Source: Oscillospiraceae bacterium
GTDB lineage: Bacteria > Bacillota > Clostridia > Oscillospirales > Oscillospiraceae
Reading direction: 5' to 3'
DNA length: 64,000 nt
NCBI GenBank assembly: GCA_020025535.1
Contig: JAHHRY010000001.1
Span: 245,458-309,457, forward strand
Made by a program: the position numbers and the translations under genes. The first letter of the stretch is position 1. Every line of letters starts with the position of its first letter. The notes under the pieces are model-generated. The model had not been told where the DNA came from. It saw only the letters and a program-made list of their open reading frames with translations, and did no database searches. Shown here in pieces: positions 9,356-17,132 of the stretch.

Positions 9356-9384
9356 TTGAATCCTGACAGAAAATCTGGTATATT
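9356..9384 (+). promoter_or_regulatory. Sigma-A promoter for the moxR-VWA pair
   Basis: The -35 TTGAAT (9356-9361) and -10 TATATT (9379-9384) are separated by 17 bases, 30 bases before the moxR start codon. It lies directly after the rqcP terminator. Confidence 0.75.
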
Positions 9385-9413
9385 AACTTATATTCTCAAA
9401 TGGAGGACTTTCT

Positions 9414-10304
9414 ATGGACTTGCAAACCTTAAAAGCAAAAATGGACGAAGCCCATTACATTTATGACGACACCCTTGCGATTATCCTGTCGGTAGCTCTG
9501 CAGCTGGGCCGCCCTCTGCTGGTGGAAGGCGCAGCCGGCGTAGGCAAAACGGAAATCGCCAAGGTGATGGCTGCGGCTCTGGACCGGGATCTAGTGCGGC
9601 TGCAGTGTTACGAAGGTCTGGACGAGAGCAAAGCTCTCTACGAATGGAACTACCAGAAGCAGCTGCTTTCCATACAGGTAAATATGGGAAATCAGGACAA
9701 AGACACCCTGACCCGTTCCCTTTTCAGCGACGAGTACCTGCTGGAGCGGCCTCTGCTGAAATCCATCCGCTCTGAAAAGCCCGTGGTGCTGCTGATCGAC
9801 GAAATCGACAAGGCAGACGAGGAATTTGAAGCTTTCCTGCTGGAGCTTCTGTCGGATATGCAGGTTTCCATCCCGGAAATCGGCACCGTCAAAGCCCGCT
9901 CCATCCCCTTCGTGGTGCTGACCTCCAACCGGGCACGGCCTCTGTCGGAAGCGCTTCGCCGCCGCTGTGCCTACCTGCACATTGACTATCCCGATATGGA
10001 GAAGGAACTGGCGATTCTGCGTGCCAAGCTTCCCCATGTGGATGACCGGCTGTGCGCGCAGGTGGCGCTGGCTGTCCAGCGGCTGCGTTCCAGCGAAGCC
10101 ATCCTGAAAAAGCCTTCCGTCGCCGAAACCCTGGACTGGGCAGCGGCGCTGGACGCCCTGGGCATCCGGGATCTGACACCCGATGCCATTCGGAAAACCG
10201 CCGGCTTTGTGCTGAAAAACAACGATGACATGGCCGTTCTGGAGGAAGAAGGCGCCGAAGGTCACATCTGCACCGGAAACTGCGGAGGACACCACCATGG
10301 TTGA
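9414..10304 (+). CDS. MoxR-type AAA+ ATPase
   Basis: A 296-residue AAA+ ATPase. Walker A is GAAGVGKTE, Walker B is VVLLIDEIDKAD, sensor 1 is VLTSNRARPLS and the arginine-finger region is ALRRRCAYLHIDYPD. This is the MoxR family, chaperone-like ATPases that usually pair with a VWA-domain partner to mature or insert cofactors into other proteins. The partner here is the next gene, which overlaps by 8 bases. AAATGGAGG precedes ATG 9414. The C-terminal tail is rich in Gly, His and Cys (HICTGNCGGHHHG), which could bind metal. The client protein is unknown, since no obvious metalloenzyme lies next to the pair. Confidence 0.93.
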   Translation: MDLQTLKAKMDEAHYIYDDTLAIILSVALQLGRPLLVEGAAGVGKTEIAKVMAAALDRDLVRLQCYEGLDESKALYEWNYQKQLLSIQVNMGNQDKDTLTRSLFSDEYLLERPLLKSIRSEKPVVLLIDEIDKADEEFEAFLLELLSDMQVSIPEIGTVKARSIPFVVLTSNRARPLSEALRRRCAYLHIDYPDMEKELAILRAKLPHVDDRLCAQVALAVQRLRSSEAILKKPSVAETLDWAAALDALGIRDLTPDAIRKTAGFVLKNNDDMAVLEEEGAEGHICTGNCGGHHHG

Positions 10305-11574
10305 TCCGGGCGTCTATCTGGAAAAGCTGTCCGCTTTTGCCCGGATGCTCCGCAGAGAAGGACTGCCTATCAGTCCTCAGGAAACCGCCGATGCCAGCCG
10401 TCTGCTGATTACGCTGGGCTTTGAGAACCGGGAAACCGTCAAAACCGCCCTGCGGACGGTTTTTGCCAAATCCCGGGACGAGCAGCTGGCATTCAATCGG
10501 GTGTTCGACGGATTTTTTATTTCAGAGGAAGCTATGCGTCAGCAGGCGCAGGAACAAATGCAACAGGAAGCCCGGATGGAACAGATTCGCTCGGAAGCGC
10601 AGGAAGAACTGCGGGTCCGGGACATCCCCATGGATTTCAGCGAGGAGCAGTGGCGCACCTACGCCTCCATGCCGGAGGCCGAGCGCCAGCGGCTTCAGAA
10701 CTTTATGGAGAAATACCGGGGAAACGCCGAGCGCAATCCCAAGCTCTACGGAGATTTCATCCACTCCGTTTTTACCAGAACCATTCTGGAACAGCAAATG
10801 CTGATGGAAGATGCCGGTATGGGCGTTGATGCCTCCGATCCGGAAATCGGCATGATGTACCGGGACATTTCCCAGTTCAAAGACACGGAAATCCCCAAGG
10901 CCATCGACATGATCCAGACCATCGCCCGGCAGATCAACGGCGAGCTGGCCGCCAAGCGCAAGGCAGGCGGTCACTCCGGCAAGCTGGATTTTCGCCGCAC
11001 CATCCGCAAGGGACTGGAAACAGGCGGAACCTTTTACCATCTGCGCTACCGCAAAAAACGTCACCGCAAGCGCAGTCTGGTGCTTCTGTGTGACGTTTCC
11101 GGGTCTATGATGCAGTTTTCCGAGTTCGCCCTGCGTTTCATCCAGTCTTTGAACCGGGTATCGGAAAATTCCCGCACGTTCCTTTTTTCCGAGGATATTT
11201 TTGAGGCGGACGCCTTTGCTCTGGAAGATATGGACAAATTCCGCAGCTATGTGAAAGATTCCGGAATCTACGGGCGGGGCACCGATCTGGGAACCGCTCT
11301 GGAACATCTGTGTTCCATGCGGCCTTCTCCCCTCACCGCCTCCACTACCCTGCTGATTCTCTCGGATACCAAGACCATCGACCAGAAACGCGCCATTCAG
11401 TCGCTTCTGGATGCCAAACAGCTCTGCGGCCGGGTCATCTGGCTCAATCCGATTCCTCAGAACAAATGGCCTTACCTGCGCAGTATCCAGACCATGTCCG
11501 CCATCTGCCCCATGGTCTGCTGCAGCACGCTCAGGGAATTGGCTGCCGCCTGTCGTAAAATTACCGATTTTTGA
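10297..11574 (+). CDS. VWA-domain protein (CoxE-like), MoxR partner
   Basis: A 425-residue soluble protein. The N-terminal half is helical and charged, without a recognised fold. The C-terminal half is a von Willebrand A domain with an intact metal-ion-dependent adhesion site: LLCDVSGSMM (DxSxS), then GRGTDLGTAL (the threonine) and LLILSDTKTID (the aspartate). The layout resembles CoxE/YehL-type partners of MoxR ATPases. ATG 10297 lies inside the end of the ATPase gene (ATGGTTGA overlap), so the two are translationally coupled. There is no signal peptide, which places it in the cytosol. Function is inferred only from the pairing. Confidence 0.88.
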   Translation: MVDPGVYLEKLSAFARMLRREGLPISPQETADASRLLITLGFENRETVKTALRTVFAKSRDEQLAFNRVFDGFFISEEAMRQQAQEQMQQEARMEQIRSEAQEELRVRDIPMDFSEEQWRTYASMPEAERQRLQNFMEKYRGNAERNPKLYGDFIHSVFTRTILEQQMLMEDAGMGVDASDPEIGMMYRDISQFKDTEIPKAIDMIQTIARQINGELAAKRKAGGHSGKLDFRRTIRKGLETGGTFYHLRYRKKRHRKRSLVLLCDVSGSMMQFSEFALRFIQSLNRVSENSRTFLFSEDIFEADAFALEDMDKFRSYVKDSGIYGRGTDLGTALEHLCSMRPSPLTASTTLLILSDTKTIDQKRAIQSLLDAKQLCGRVIWLNPIPQNKWPYLRSIQTMSAICPMVCCSTLRELAAACRKITDF

Positions 11575-11619
11575 AAAACTGCTCCCACCTGCAGCCGTGC
11601 AGGCCGGGAGCAGTTTTTT
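11575..11619 (+). terminator. Rho-independent terminator after the VWA gene
   Basis: AACTGCTCCC pairs with GGGAGCAGTT around a loop that itself contains a short CTGCA-rich hairpin. Six T bases follow (11614-11619). Confidence 0.9.
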
Positions 11620-11763
11620 CATACGCCCGTCACGGCATAAGCACGCTATTGCTTAGCATGAATATAATGATGCCGAATACAGTCTGGCATTTGTAGCGTC
11701 AGTTTTTCCTTTTGGATAGGTAGATTTCCACCAAAAGACACCGAAAAAATGCAGCGATTTATT

Positions 11764-11783
11764 GTAAACAACTTCTTGTTGAC
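11764..11783. promoter_or_regulatory. Palindrome over the adhE -35 box
   Basis: GTAAACAA and TTGTTGAC are reverse complements at seven of eight positions around a four-base centre. The right arm contains the first bases of the -35 box, so a bound protein would block or contact RNA polymerase. The half-sites face the opposite way from the classical Rex site (TTGTGA...TCACAA), so Rex is not proposed. Confidence 0.5.
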
Positions 11784-11806
11784 TTTCCGGAAATTCGTGG
11801 TATGAT
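11779..11806 (+). promoter_or_regulatory. adhE promoter
   Basis: The -35 TTGACT (11779-11784) and -10 TATGAT (11801-11806) are separated by 16 bases. The predicted transcription start is near 11813, about 40 bases before the adhE ATG. Confidence 0.7.
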
Positions 11807-11816
11807 ATTCCTATAA

Positions 11817-11836
11817 ATCGATACCTTTTTATCGAT
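11817..11836. promoter_or_regulatory. Inverted repeat at the adhE transcription start
   Basis: ATCGATA and TATCGAT form perfect 7-base arms separated by CCTTTT, just downstream of the predicted start site. It could be a repressor operator or a short 5' leader hairpin. Confidence 0.5.
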
Positions 11837-11853
11837 ACAGAAAGGACGATATT

Positions 11854-14445
11854 ATGTACACTTATCCTATGATTACCAACACAGAAGAATTAAACGATGC
11901 CCTCGCCCGTTGCCGCAAGGCACAGGCCATTTTCGCCGGTTACTCTCAGGAACAGGTCGACAGAATCTTTCTGGCAGCCGCTTCCGCTGCCAACAAGGCA
12001 CGGATCTCTCTTGCCAAAATGGCAGTTGCCGAAACCGGTATGGGCATTGTGGAAGATAAAGTCATCAAAAATCACTTCGCTTCGGAATACATCTACAACG
12101 CCTACAAGGACACCAAGACCTGCGGCGTGATCGAAGACGATCCCGCCTATGGCTATCAGCGAATCGCTGAGCCCATCGGCGTGATTGCGGCGGTCATCCC
12201 CACCACCAATCCTACTTCTACCGCCATTTTCAAAATTCTCATTTGTCTGAAAACCCGGAACGCCATCCTCATCAGCCCCCACCCCAGAGCCAAGGACTGC
12301 ACCATCGCCGCAGCAAAGCTTCTTCTGGAAGCCGCCGTGGCCGCAGGTGCGCCTCAGGACATCATCGGCTGGATTGATCAGCCCTCTCTGGAGCTGACCA
12401 ATCAGGTCATGCGGGAAGCTGACCTGATTCTCGCTACCGGCGGCCCCGGTATGGTAAAGGCCGCCTATTCCTCCGGCAAGCCCGCTCTGGGCGTCGGCCC
12501 CGGCAATGTGCCCGCCGTCATTGATGACAGCGCCGATCTGCTGCTGGCCGTATCCTCCATCATCCACTCCAAGACCTTTGACAACGGCATGATCTGCGCC
12601 TCCGAACAGAGTGTCATTGTGGCAGATTCCATTTATGACACCGTCAAGGCCGAATTCCGGAAGCGCGGCTGCCATATTCTGACCCCCGAAGAAGCGGACA
12701 AGGTGCGTGCCACCATTCTGATCAACGGTGCCCTGAACTCCAAAATCGTCGGACAGTCCGCCTGCACCATCGCAAAGCTGTCCGGCTTTACCGTGCCGGA
12801 ACACACCAAGATCCTCATCGGTGAGACCGACAGCACCGATCTCAGCGAGGCATTTGCACACGAGAAGCTCTCTCCCGTACTGGCAATGTACCGGGCAGCG
12901 GACTTTGAAAACGCCATGGACATTGCCGACCGTCTGGTAAAGGACGGCGGCTACGGTCACACGGCCTCGGTATATCTGGACACCGTCACCGCGCGGGATA
13001 AGCTGAACGCCTTCACCGCACGGATGAAAACCTGCCGCATCGTAGTCAACACTCCCTCTGCTCATGGCGGTATCGGTGATCTGTATAACTTCCGGCTGTC
13101 TCCCTCCCTCACACTGGGCTGCGGCAGCTGGGGCGGCAACTCCGTTTCCGAAAACGTCGGCATCAAGCACCTGCTGAACATCAAAACCGTGGCTGAGAGG
13201 AGAGAAAATATGCTCTGGTTCCGTGCGCCCCAAAAGGTCTATTTCAAAAAGGGCTGTCTGCCCGTGGCTCTTGCAGAGCTGCAGGGCCACAGGAAAGCCT
13301 TTATTGTCACCGACAGCTTCCTGTATCAGAACGGCTACACCAAGGCGGTAGAGGCCAAGCTGGACGCCATGGGCATCATGCACACCACCTTCTCCAATGT
13401 AGCACCGGATCCCACCCTCGCCTGCGCCAGAGAAGGTGCCGCTCAGATGGCTGTCTTCCAGCCGGATCTGATTATCGCCATCGGCGGCGGTTCCGCCATG
13501 GACGCCGCAAAAATCATGTGGGTGCTTTACGAGCATCCCGAGGCTGACTTCCTGGATATGGCAATGCGGTTTGCGGACATCCGCAAGCGTGTGTATACCT
13601 TCCCCAAGATGGGCGAGAAGGCCTACCTGGTAGCCATCCCCACCACCGCCGGTACAGGCTCCGAGGTGACGCCCTTTGCCGTCATCACCGATGAATGCAG
13701 CGGCGTCAAATATCCCCTGGCAGACTACGAGCTGCTGCCCAACATGGCCATTGTGGATGCGGATATGATGATGAATGCCCCCAAGGGGCTGACTGCCGCC
13801 TCCGGTATCGACGCAGTCACCCACGCTCTGGAAGCTTACGCCTCCATGCTGGCCACCGATTACACCGACGGTCTGGCGCTTCGCAGCCTGAAGCTGATTT
13901 TCGACAATCTCCCCGAGGCTTACGAAAAGGGTGCCGCCGCTCCCAGAGCCAGAGAAAACATGGCAAACGCCGCCTGCATGGCCGGCATGGCCTTTGCCAA
14001 CGCCTTCCTGGGCGTGTGTCATTCCATGGCACACAAGCTGGGTGCTTTCCATCACCTGCCTCACGGCGTTGCCAACGCTCTGATGATCGACGAAGTGCTG
14101 AAATTCAACGCTTCCGAAACACCGGTCAAAATGGGTACTTTCTCTCAGTATGACCATCCCCACACGCTGGCACGTTATGCGGAAGTCGCCGACTATCTGG
14201 GTCTGGGCGGCAATACCGACGAAGAAAAGCTGCAAAATCTGATTGCCGCCGTGGATGAACTGAAGGCCAGGGTTGGCATCAAGAAGTCCATCGCCGAGTA
14301 CGGCATCCCCGAAGCGGATTTCCTCGCCCGTCTGGATGATATGGTGGAGCAGGCATTCGATGACCAGTGCACCGGTGCCAATCCCCGTTATCCCCTTATG
14401 AGCGAAATCAAGCAGATGTTCCTGAACGCCTATTACGGCAAATAA
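11854..14445 (+). CDS. adhE: Bifunctional aldehyde-alcohol dehydrogenase AdhE
   Basis: An 863-residue fusion of normal AdhE length. The N-terminal half is a CoA-acylating aldehyde dehydrogenase, with the catalytic cysteine in FDNGMICASEQ and the NAD region LATGGPGMVKAAYSSGKPA. A linker around residue 455 leads to the C-terminal iron-dependent alcohol dehydrogenase, with GGGSAMDAAK for NAD and the iron histidines in GIDAVTHALEAY and CHSMAHKLGAFHHLPHG. It reduces acetyl-CoA to ethanol to recycle NADH during fermentation and usually forms helical filaments (spirosomes). AGAAAGGACG precedes ATG 11854. It stands alone between two terminators, with its own promoter flanked by palindromes, so it is probably regulated separately. 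Confidence 0.97.
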   Translation: MYTYPMITNTEELNDALARCRKAQAIFAGYSQEQVDRIFLAAASAANKARISLAKMAVAETGMGIVEDKVIKNHFASEYIYNAYKDTKTCGVIEDDPAYGYQRIAEPIGVIAAVIPTTNPTSTAIFKILICLKTRNAILISPHPRAKDCTIAAAKLLLEAAVAAGAPQDIIGWIDQPSLELTNQVMREADLILATGGPGMVKAAYSSGKPALGVGPGNVPAVIDDSADLLLAVSSIIHSKTFDNGMICASEQSVIVADSIYDTVKAEFRKRGCHILTPEEADKVRATILINGALNSKIVGQSACTIAKLSGFTVPEHTKILIGETDSTDLSEAFAHEKLSPVLAMYRAADFENAMDIADRLVKDGGYGHTASVYLDTVTARDKLNAFTARMKTCRIVVNTPSAHGGIGDLYNFRLSPSLTLGCGSWGGNSVSENVGIKHLLNIKTVAERRENMLWFRAPQKVYFKKGCLPVALAELQGHRKAFIVTDSFLYQNGYTKAVEAKLDAMGIMHTTFSNVAPDPTLACAREGAAQMAVFQPDLIIAIGGGSAMDAAKIMWVLYEHPEADFLDMAMRFADIRKRVYTFPKMGEKAYLVAIPTTAGTGSEVTPFAVITDECSGVKYPLADYELLPNMAIVDADMMMNAPKGLTAASGIDAVTHALEAYASMLATDYTDGLALRSLKLIFDNLPEAYEKGAAAPRARENMANAACMAGMAFANAFLGVCHSMAHKLGAFHHLPHGVANALMIDEVLKFNASETPVKMGTFSQYDHPHTLARYAEVADYLGLGGNTDEEKLQNLIAAVDELKARVGIKKSIAEYGIPEADFLARLDDMVEQAFDDQCTGANPRYPLMSEIKQMFLNAYYGK

Positions 14446-14451
14446 ACGCAG

Positions 14452-14488
14452 AACTGCCCCTGTAACCGTGGTTACAGGGGCAGTTTTT
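14452..14488 (+). terminator. Terminator between convergent adhE and the opp operon
   Basis: A perfect 15-base stem (14452-14466 with 14471-14485), a four-base loop and a run of T. The convergent minus-strand gene ends at 14489, and a weaker T-run on that side may let the hairpin act both ways. Confidence 0.9.
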
Positions 14489-15745
14489 CTATTTTACCAG
14501 AAAAGACTGATAGCTTTTCTCCGGCGTGTCCAGCAGGCTGCGAAGCTTCAGCTGGGCATCTGTATGGCAGATCTGGGTATCCTCGCACCAGATGCTGTAG
14601 ATCTGATTGTCTGCCAGAGCCTTCAGAGGCTGGGCATCAAACTTCTCCGCAATATACACCGGCAACAGCTGCAGAAGAATTTCCGCGCAGCCGGCCTTGC
14701 GGGAATAGGCCACCAGATCCGTCTGTGTCCTGCGGTTGGCGCCGTCTGCCGGGCTGAGATGGCTGGACAGGATTCTGCCATCGTCCGTGCTGCAGTAACG
14801 GTTTGCATCCTCCGCTCCCAGAGGGTAGCCGCGCAGGTAAACAAGACTGGTACCGCCGCTGTAATCCATCACCGCCGCCGGGTATATGGTCGTTCCCTCC
14901 AGATTGTAAATGTTCAGAGAATAGGAAACATCCTCCCTGTCCAGGTTCCGGGTGAAGCCGTCCAGACTGGAGAGATATCCGGAGGTAAATCCCTTTTCGA
15001 TCATCAAATCCGCAAAATAGTCGATAATAAAGGCGTTTTTCATCCAGTTGAAATCGATGAAATTCTCAATTCCGTGAGCCTCTGCAAATTCCAGATAAGC
15101 CTCGGAAATCTGCAGCTTTACCCGGTTTTCTCCCAGCAGCTGCAGTTCCACCGCCTGAGGGTCATTGGCAAACGCCGCCACCTGCCGGATAAAAGGTGCC
15201 AGCTCCGGATCGGATGCGGGATCCTGAACGGCGATGGAAGAATCCCCCTGATTAAAATACAGATTATCGTATTCTACATAAATCGGTCCCAGATACACAT
15301 GGCGGCTGCCATACTGTTTCAGCAGAGCAAACGCCTCGTAAAGCACGGAATCCACGGTGACTTCCTCGTTCACATGGTGATTCAGGTAATGAATATTGTG
15401 GTACTCTTCTGATGGCTGATCCGGGGTGAACAGCCAGTAGGCCTTCACCACCGCTTCCGAATACAGCAGATTGATCTGCTTATTGGCGGCGGCTGCATTG
15501 GAGCCGCTTCCCTGGAAATTATAAAGAAACACAAAATCATCACTGCAGTTGACGCCGTCCGGGTTGGCTTCGATCTTCTGCCAGCCGGACTCTGTTCCAA
15601 ACAAGGAGCTGATGCCGATGGCCAGAGCCACCACAGCAATTGCCAGAAATATGCACAGCAGAATCAGCCGCACTTTTCTGTCCTTGTCCGACAGTTCAAT
15701 TCTCTGAATCTTCGGGACATTGGGTTCTCTGTCGTGTGAACGCAT
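14489..15745 (-). CDS. ApbE-like membrane-anchored protein of the opp operon
   Basis: A 418-residue protein with one N-terminal membrane segment (LILLCIFLAIAVVALAIGIS) and a large outer domain. The order of motifs recalls ApbE, the FAD:protein FMN transferase: NLLYSEAVVKAYWLF near the start, VTVDSVLYEAFALLKQYG, then WMKNAFIIDYFADLMIEKG, the place of the ApbE KGyavd helix. The next motif, normally lnlGG, reads SGYLSSLDG, and the rest diverges strongly. Flavin transfer activity is therefore doubtful, and the resemblance rests on my reading by eye. It is the last gene after oppF, 69 bases away across a long hairpin. Export or envelope anchoring linked to the peptide transporter is inference. Confidence 0.55.
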   Translation of the reverse strand: MRSHDREPNVPKIQRIELSDKDRKVRLILLCIFLAIAVVALAIGISSLFGTESGWQKIEANPDGVNCSDDFVFLYNFQGSGSNAAAANKQINLLYSEAVVKAYWLFTPDQPSEEYHNIHYLNHHVNEEVTVDSVLYEAFALLKQYGSRHVYLGPIYVEYDNLYFNQGDSSIAVQDPASDPELAPFIRQVAAFANDPQAVELQLLGENRVKLQISEAYLEFAEAHGIENFIDFNWMKNAFIIDYFADLMIEKGFTSGYLSSLDGFTRNLDREDVSYSLNIYNLEGTTIYPAAVMDYSGGTSLVYLRGYPLGAEDANRYCSTDDGRILSSHLSPADGANRRTQTDLVAYSRKAGCAEILLQLLPVYIAEKFDAQPLKALADNQIYSIWCEDTQICHTDAQLKLRSLLDTPEKSYQSFLVK

Positions 15746-15767
15746 AAAATCACTTCTTCCGTATTAC

Positions 15768-15807
15768 AGTTTCTCCAGTCAAAACCGGAATTTTGACTGG
15801 AGAAACT
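15768..15807. other. 17-bp perfect stem-loop between oppF and the ApbE-like gene
   Basis: Arms 15768-15784 and 15791-15807 pair perfectly around a six-base loop. A run of T follows on the plus strand only, so on the transcribed minus strand it lacks a U-tract. There it may stabilise the upstream message or reduce read-through rather than terminate fully. Confidence 0.7.
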
Positions 15808-15814
15808 TCATTTT

Positions 15815-17113
15815 TTAGATTACTGCCCTCAGCAGTGCCAGGCCAAATATCAAGGCAAATGCGCCTATGGTACACAGGCCGGTAACTGCGCCTTTTATGC
15901 AGGACTTGTAATTGCGGATATACCGGAAATGCCTGAATATCCAGCCGGCAATCAAGCCCACAGGCGGCAGGAAGAAGGATGCAATGGCATACCACTTGCT
16001 GCCGGTGTCATGGAGAGGCCGTTCCAGAATTTCCTCTTTGGATACAGGGACAGGCTCGTCCTGCCGGGACTGTGTTTCCTCCTCGGGAGCATTGGGATCA
16101 CGGATGGTGATGCTCTTCAGAGGCACACCCTTTTCACGAATGGCCTTGTACTCCTCGATTTCCTTGCTGCTTCCCAGAACATAGTGATCATGTCCAATGC
16201 AGACCATCTGGGGTTCTTCCTCGCTGTAGTCGTGCATACTGGGATCATAGGTAAACAGCACCTTGTTCTTTTCCAGAACAGGATCCGGGATCGGAATTGC
16301 AGAAATCAGCGAACGGGTATAGGGGTGCAGAGGATAGTCAAACAATTCTTCCGCTGCGGCGACCTCCACGATATTGCCCTTGTAGATAACGCCGATCCGG
16401 TCGGAAATAAACCGGACAATGGACAGGTCATGGGCAATGAACAGGTAGGTAACATCCCGTTCTTCCTGGAATTTTTTCATCAGGTTCAGCACCTGTGCGC
16501 GAATGGACACGTCCAGTGCGGAGATGGGCTCGTCGGCGATAACCAGTTCCGGCTCCATGACCATGGCACGGGCCAGACCGATTCTCTGCCGCTGACCGCC
16601 GGAAAATTCGTGGGGATAACGGGTCAGATGCTCGGGCAGCAGACCGACTTCCTCAATGATTTTTTCTACCTTGCGGACACGTTCCTCTTCATTCTTGTAC
16701 AGGTGGAAGTTCTGAAGGCCTTCGGAAACGATATAGTCAACGGTGGCACGCTCGTTCAGAGAGGCCGCCGGATCCTGGAAAACCATCTGAATATTCCGGA
16801 TCACTTCCCGATTGAGGGAGTGTCTGGTCTTGCCGGAAATACGGACGCCCTTATACAGGATTTCACCTTTGGCGCAGGGATTGACACGAATCACCGCCCG
16901 GCCGATGGTGGTCTTGCCGGAGCCGGACTCACCTACCAGAGAAAAAGTCTCACCTTTGTAGATATCGAAGGAGGCATTCTTGACGGCACGAACCGCCTTG
17001 TCGCCCTTGCCGAAGGTAATATCCACATTCTTTAAGCTAAGTAATATCTCTCTGCCGTTTTCGTCCACAGGACCATGTTCCGGCAGGTGAGAAACACGAG
17101 AATGTTTATTCAC
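15815..17113 (-). CDS. oppF: Oligopeptide ABC transporter ATP-binding protein OppF with membrane tail
   Basis: A 432-residue ATPase of the OppF/DppF type. Walker A is GESGSGKTT, the Q-loop is QMVFQDPAASLNE, the signature is FSGGQRQRIGLARAM, Walker B is ELVIADEPISALD and the H-loop is IAHDLS. The expected OppF C-terminal region follows. The protein then runs on for about 110 residues. A charged linker leads to two hydrophobic segments (about 374-395 and 408-432, the second containing AVTGLCTIGAFALIFGLALL). Ordinary OppF ends near 330 residues and is purely cytosolic, so this copy should be partly membrane-embedded. It is preceded by oppD with a 19-base gap. Confidence 0.9.
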   Translation of the reverse strand: MNKHSRVSHLPEHGPVDENGREILLSLKNVDITFGKGDKAVRAVKNASFDIYKGETFSLVGESGSGKTTIGRAVIRVNPCAKGEILYKGVRISGKTRHSLNREVIRNIQMVFQDPAASLNERATVDYIVSEGLQNFHLYKNEEERVRKVEKIIEEVGLLPEHLTRYPHEFSGGQRQRIGLARAMVMEPELVIADEPISALDVSIRAQVLNLMKKFQEERDVTYLFIAHDLSIVRFISDRIGVIYKGNIVEVAAAEELFDYPLHPYTRSLISAIPIPDPVLEKNKVLFTYDPSMHDYSEEEPQMVCIGHDHYVLGSSKEIEEYKAIREKGVPLKSITIRDPNAPEEETQSRQDEPVPVSKEEILERPLHDTGSKWYAIASFFLPPVGLIAGWIFRHFRYIRNYKSCIKGAVTGLCTIGAFALIFGLALLRAVI

Positions 17114-17132
17114 TGTCTATTCCTCCTTTATC

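Noticed and set aside
11764..11783. Rex redox-sensor box upstream of adhE
   Set aside because: The half-sites point the wrong way compared with TTGTGA-N6-TCACAA, so I list it only as an unassigned palindrome.
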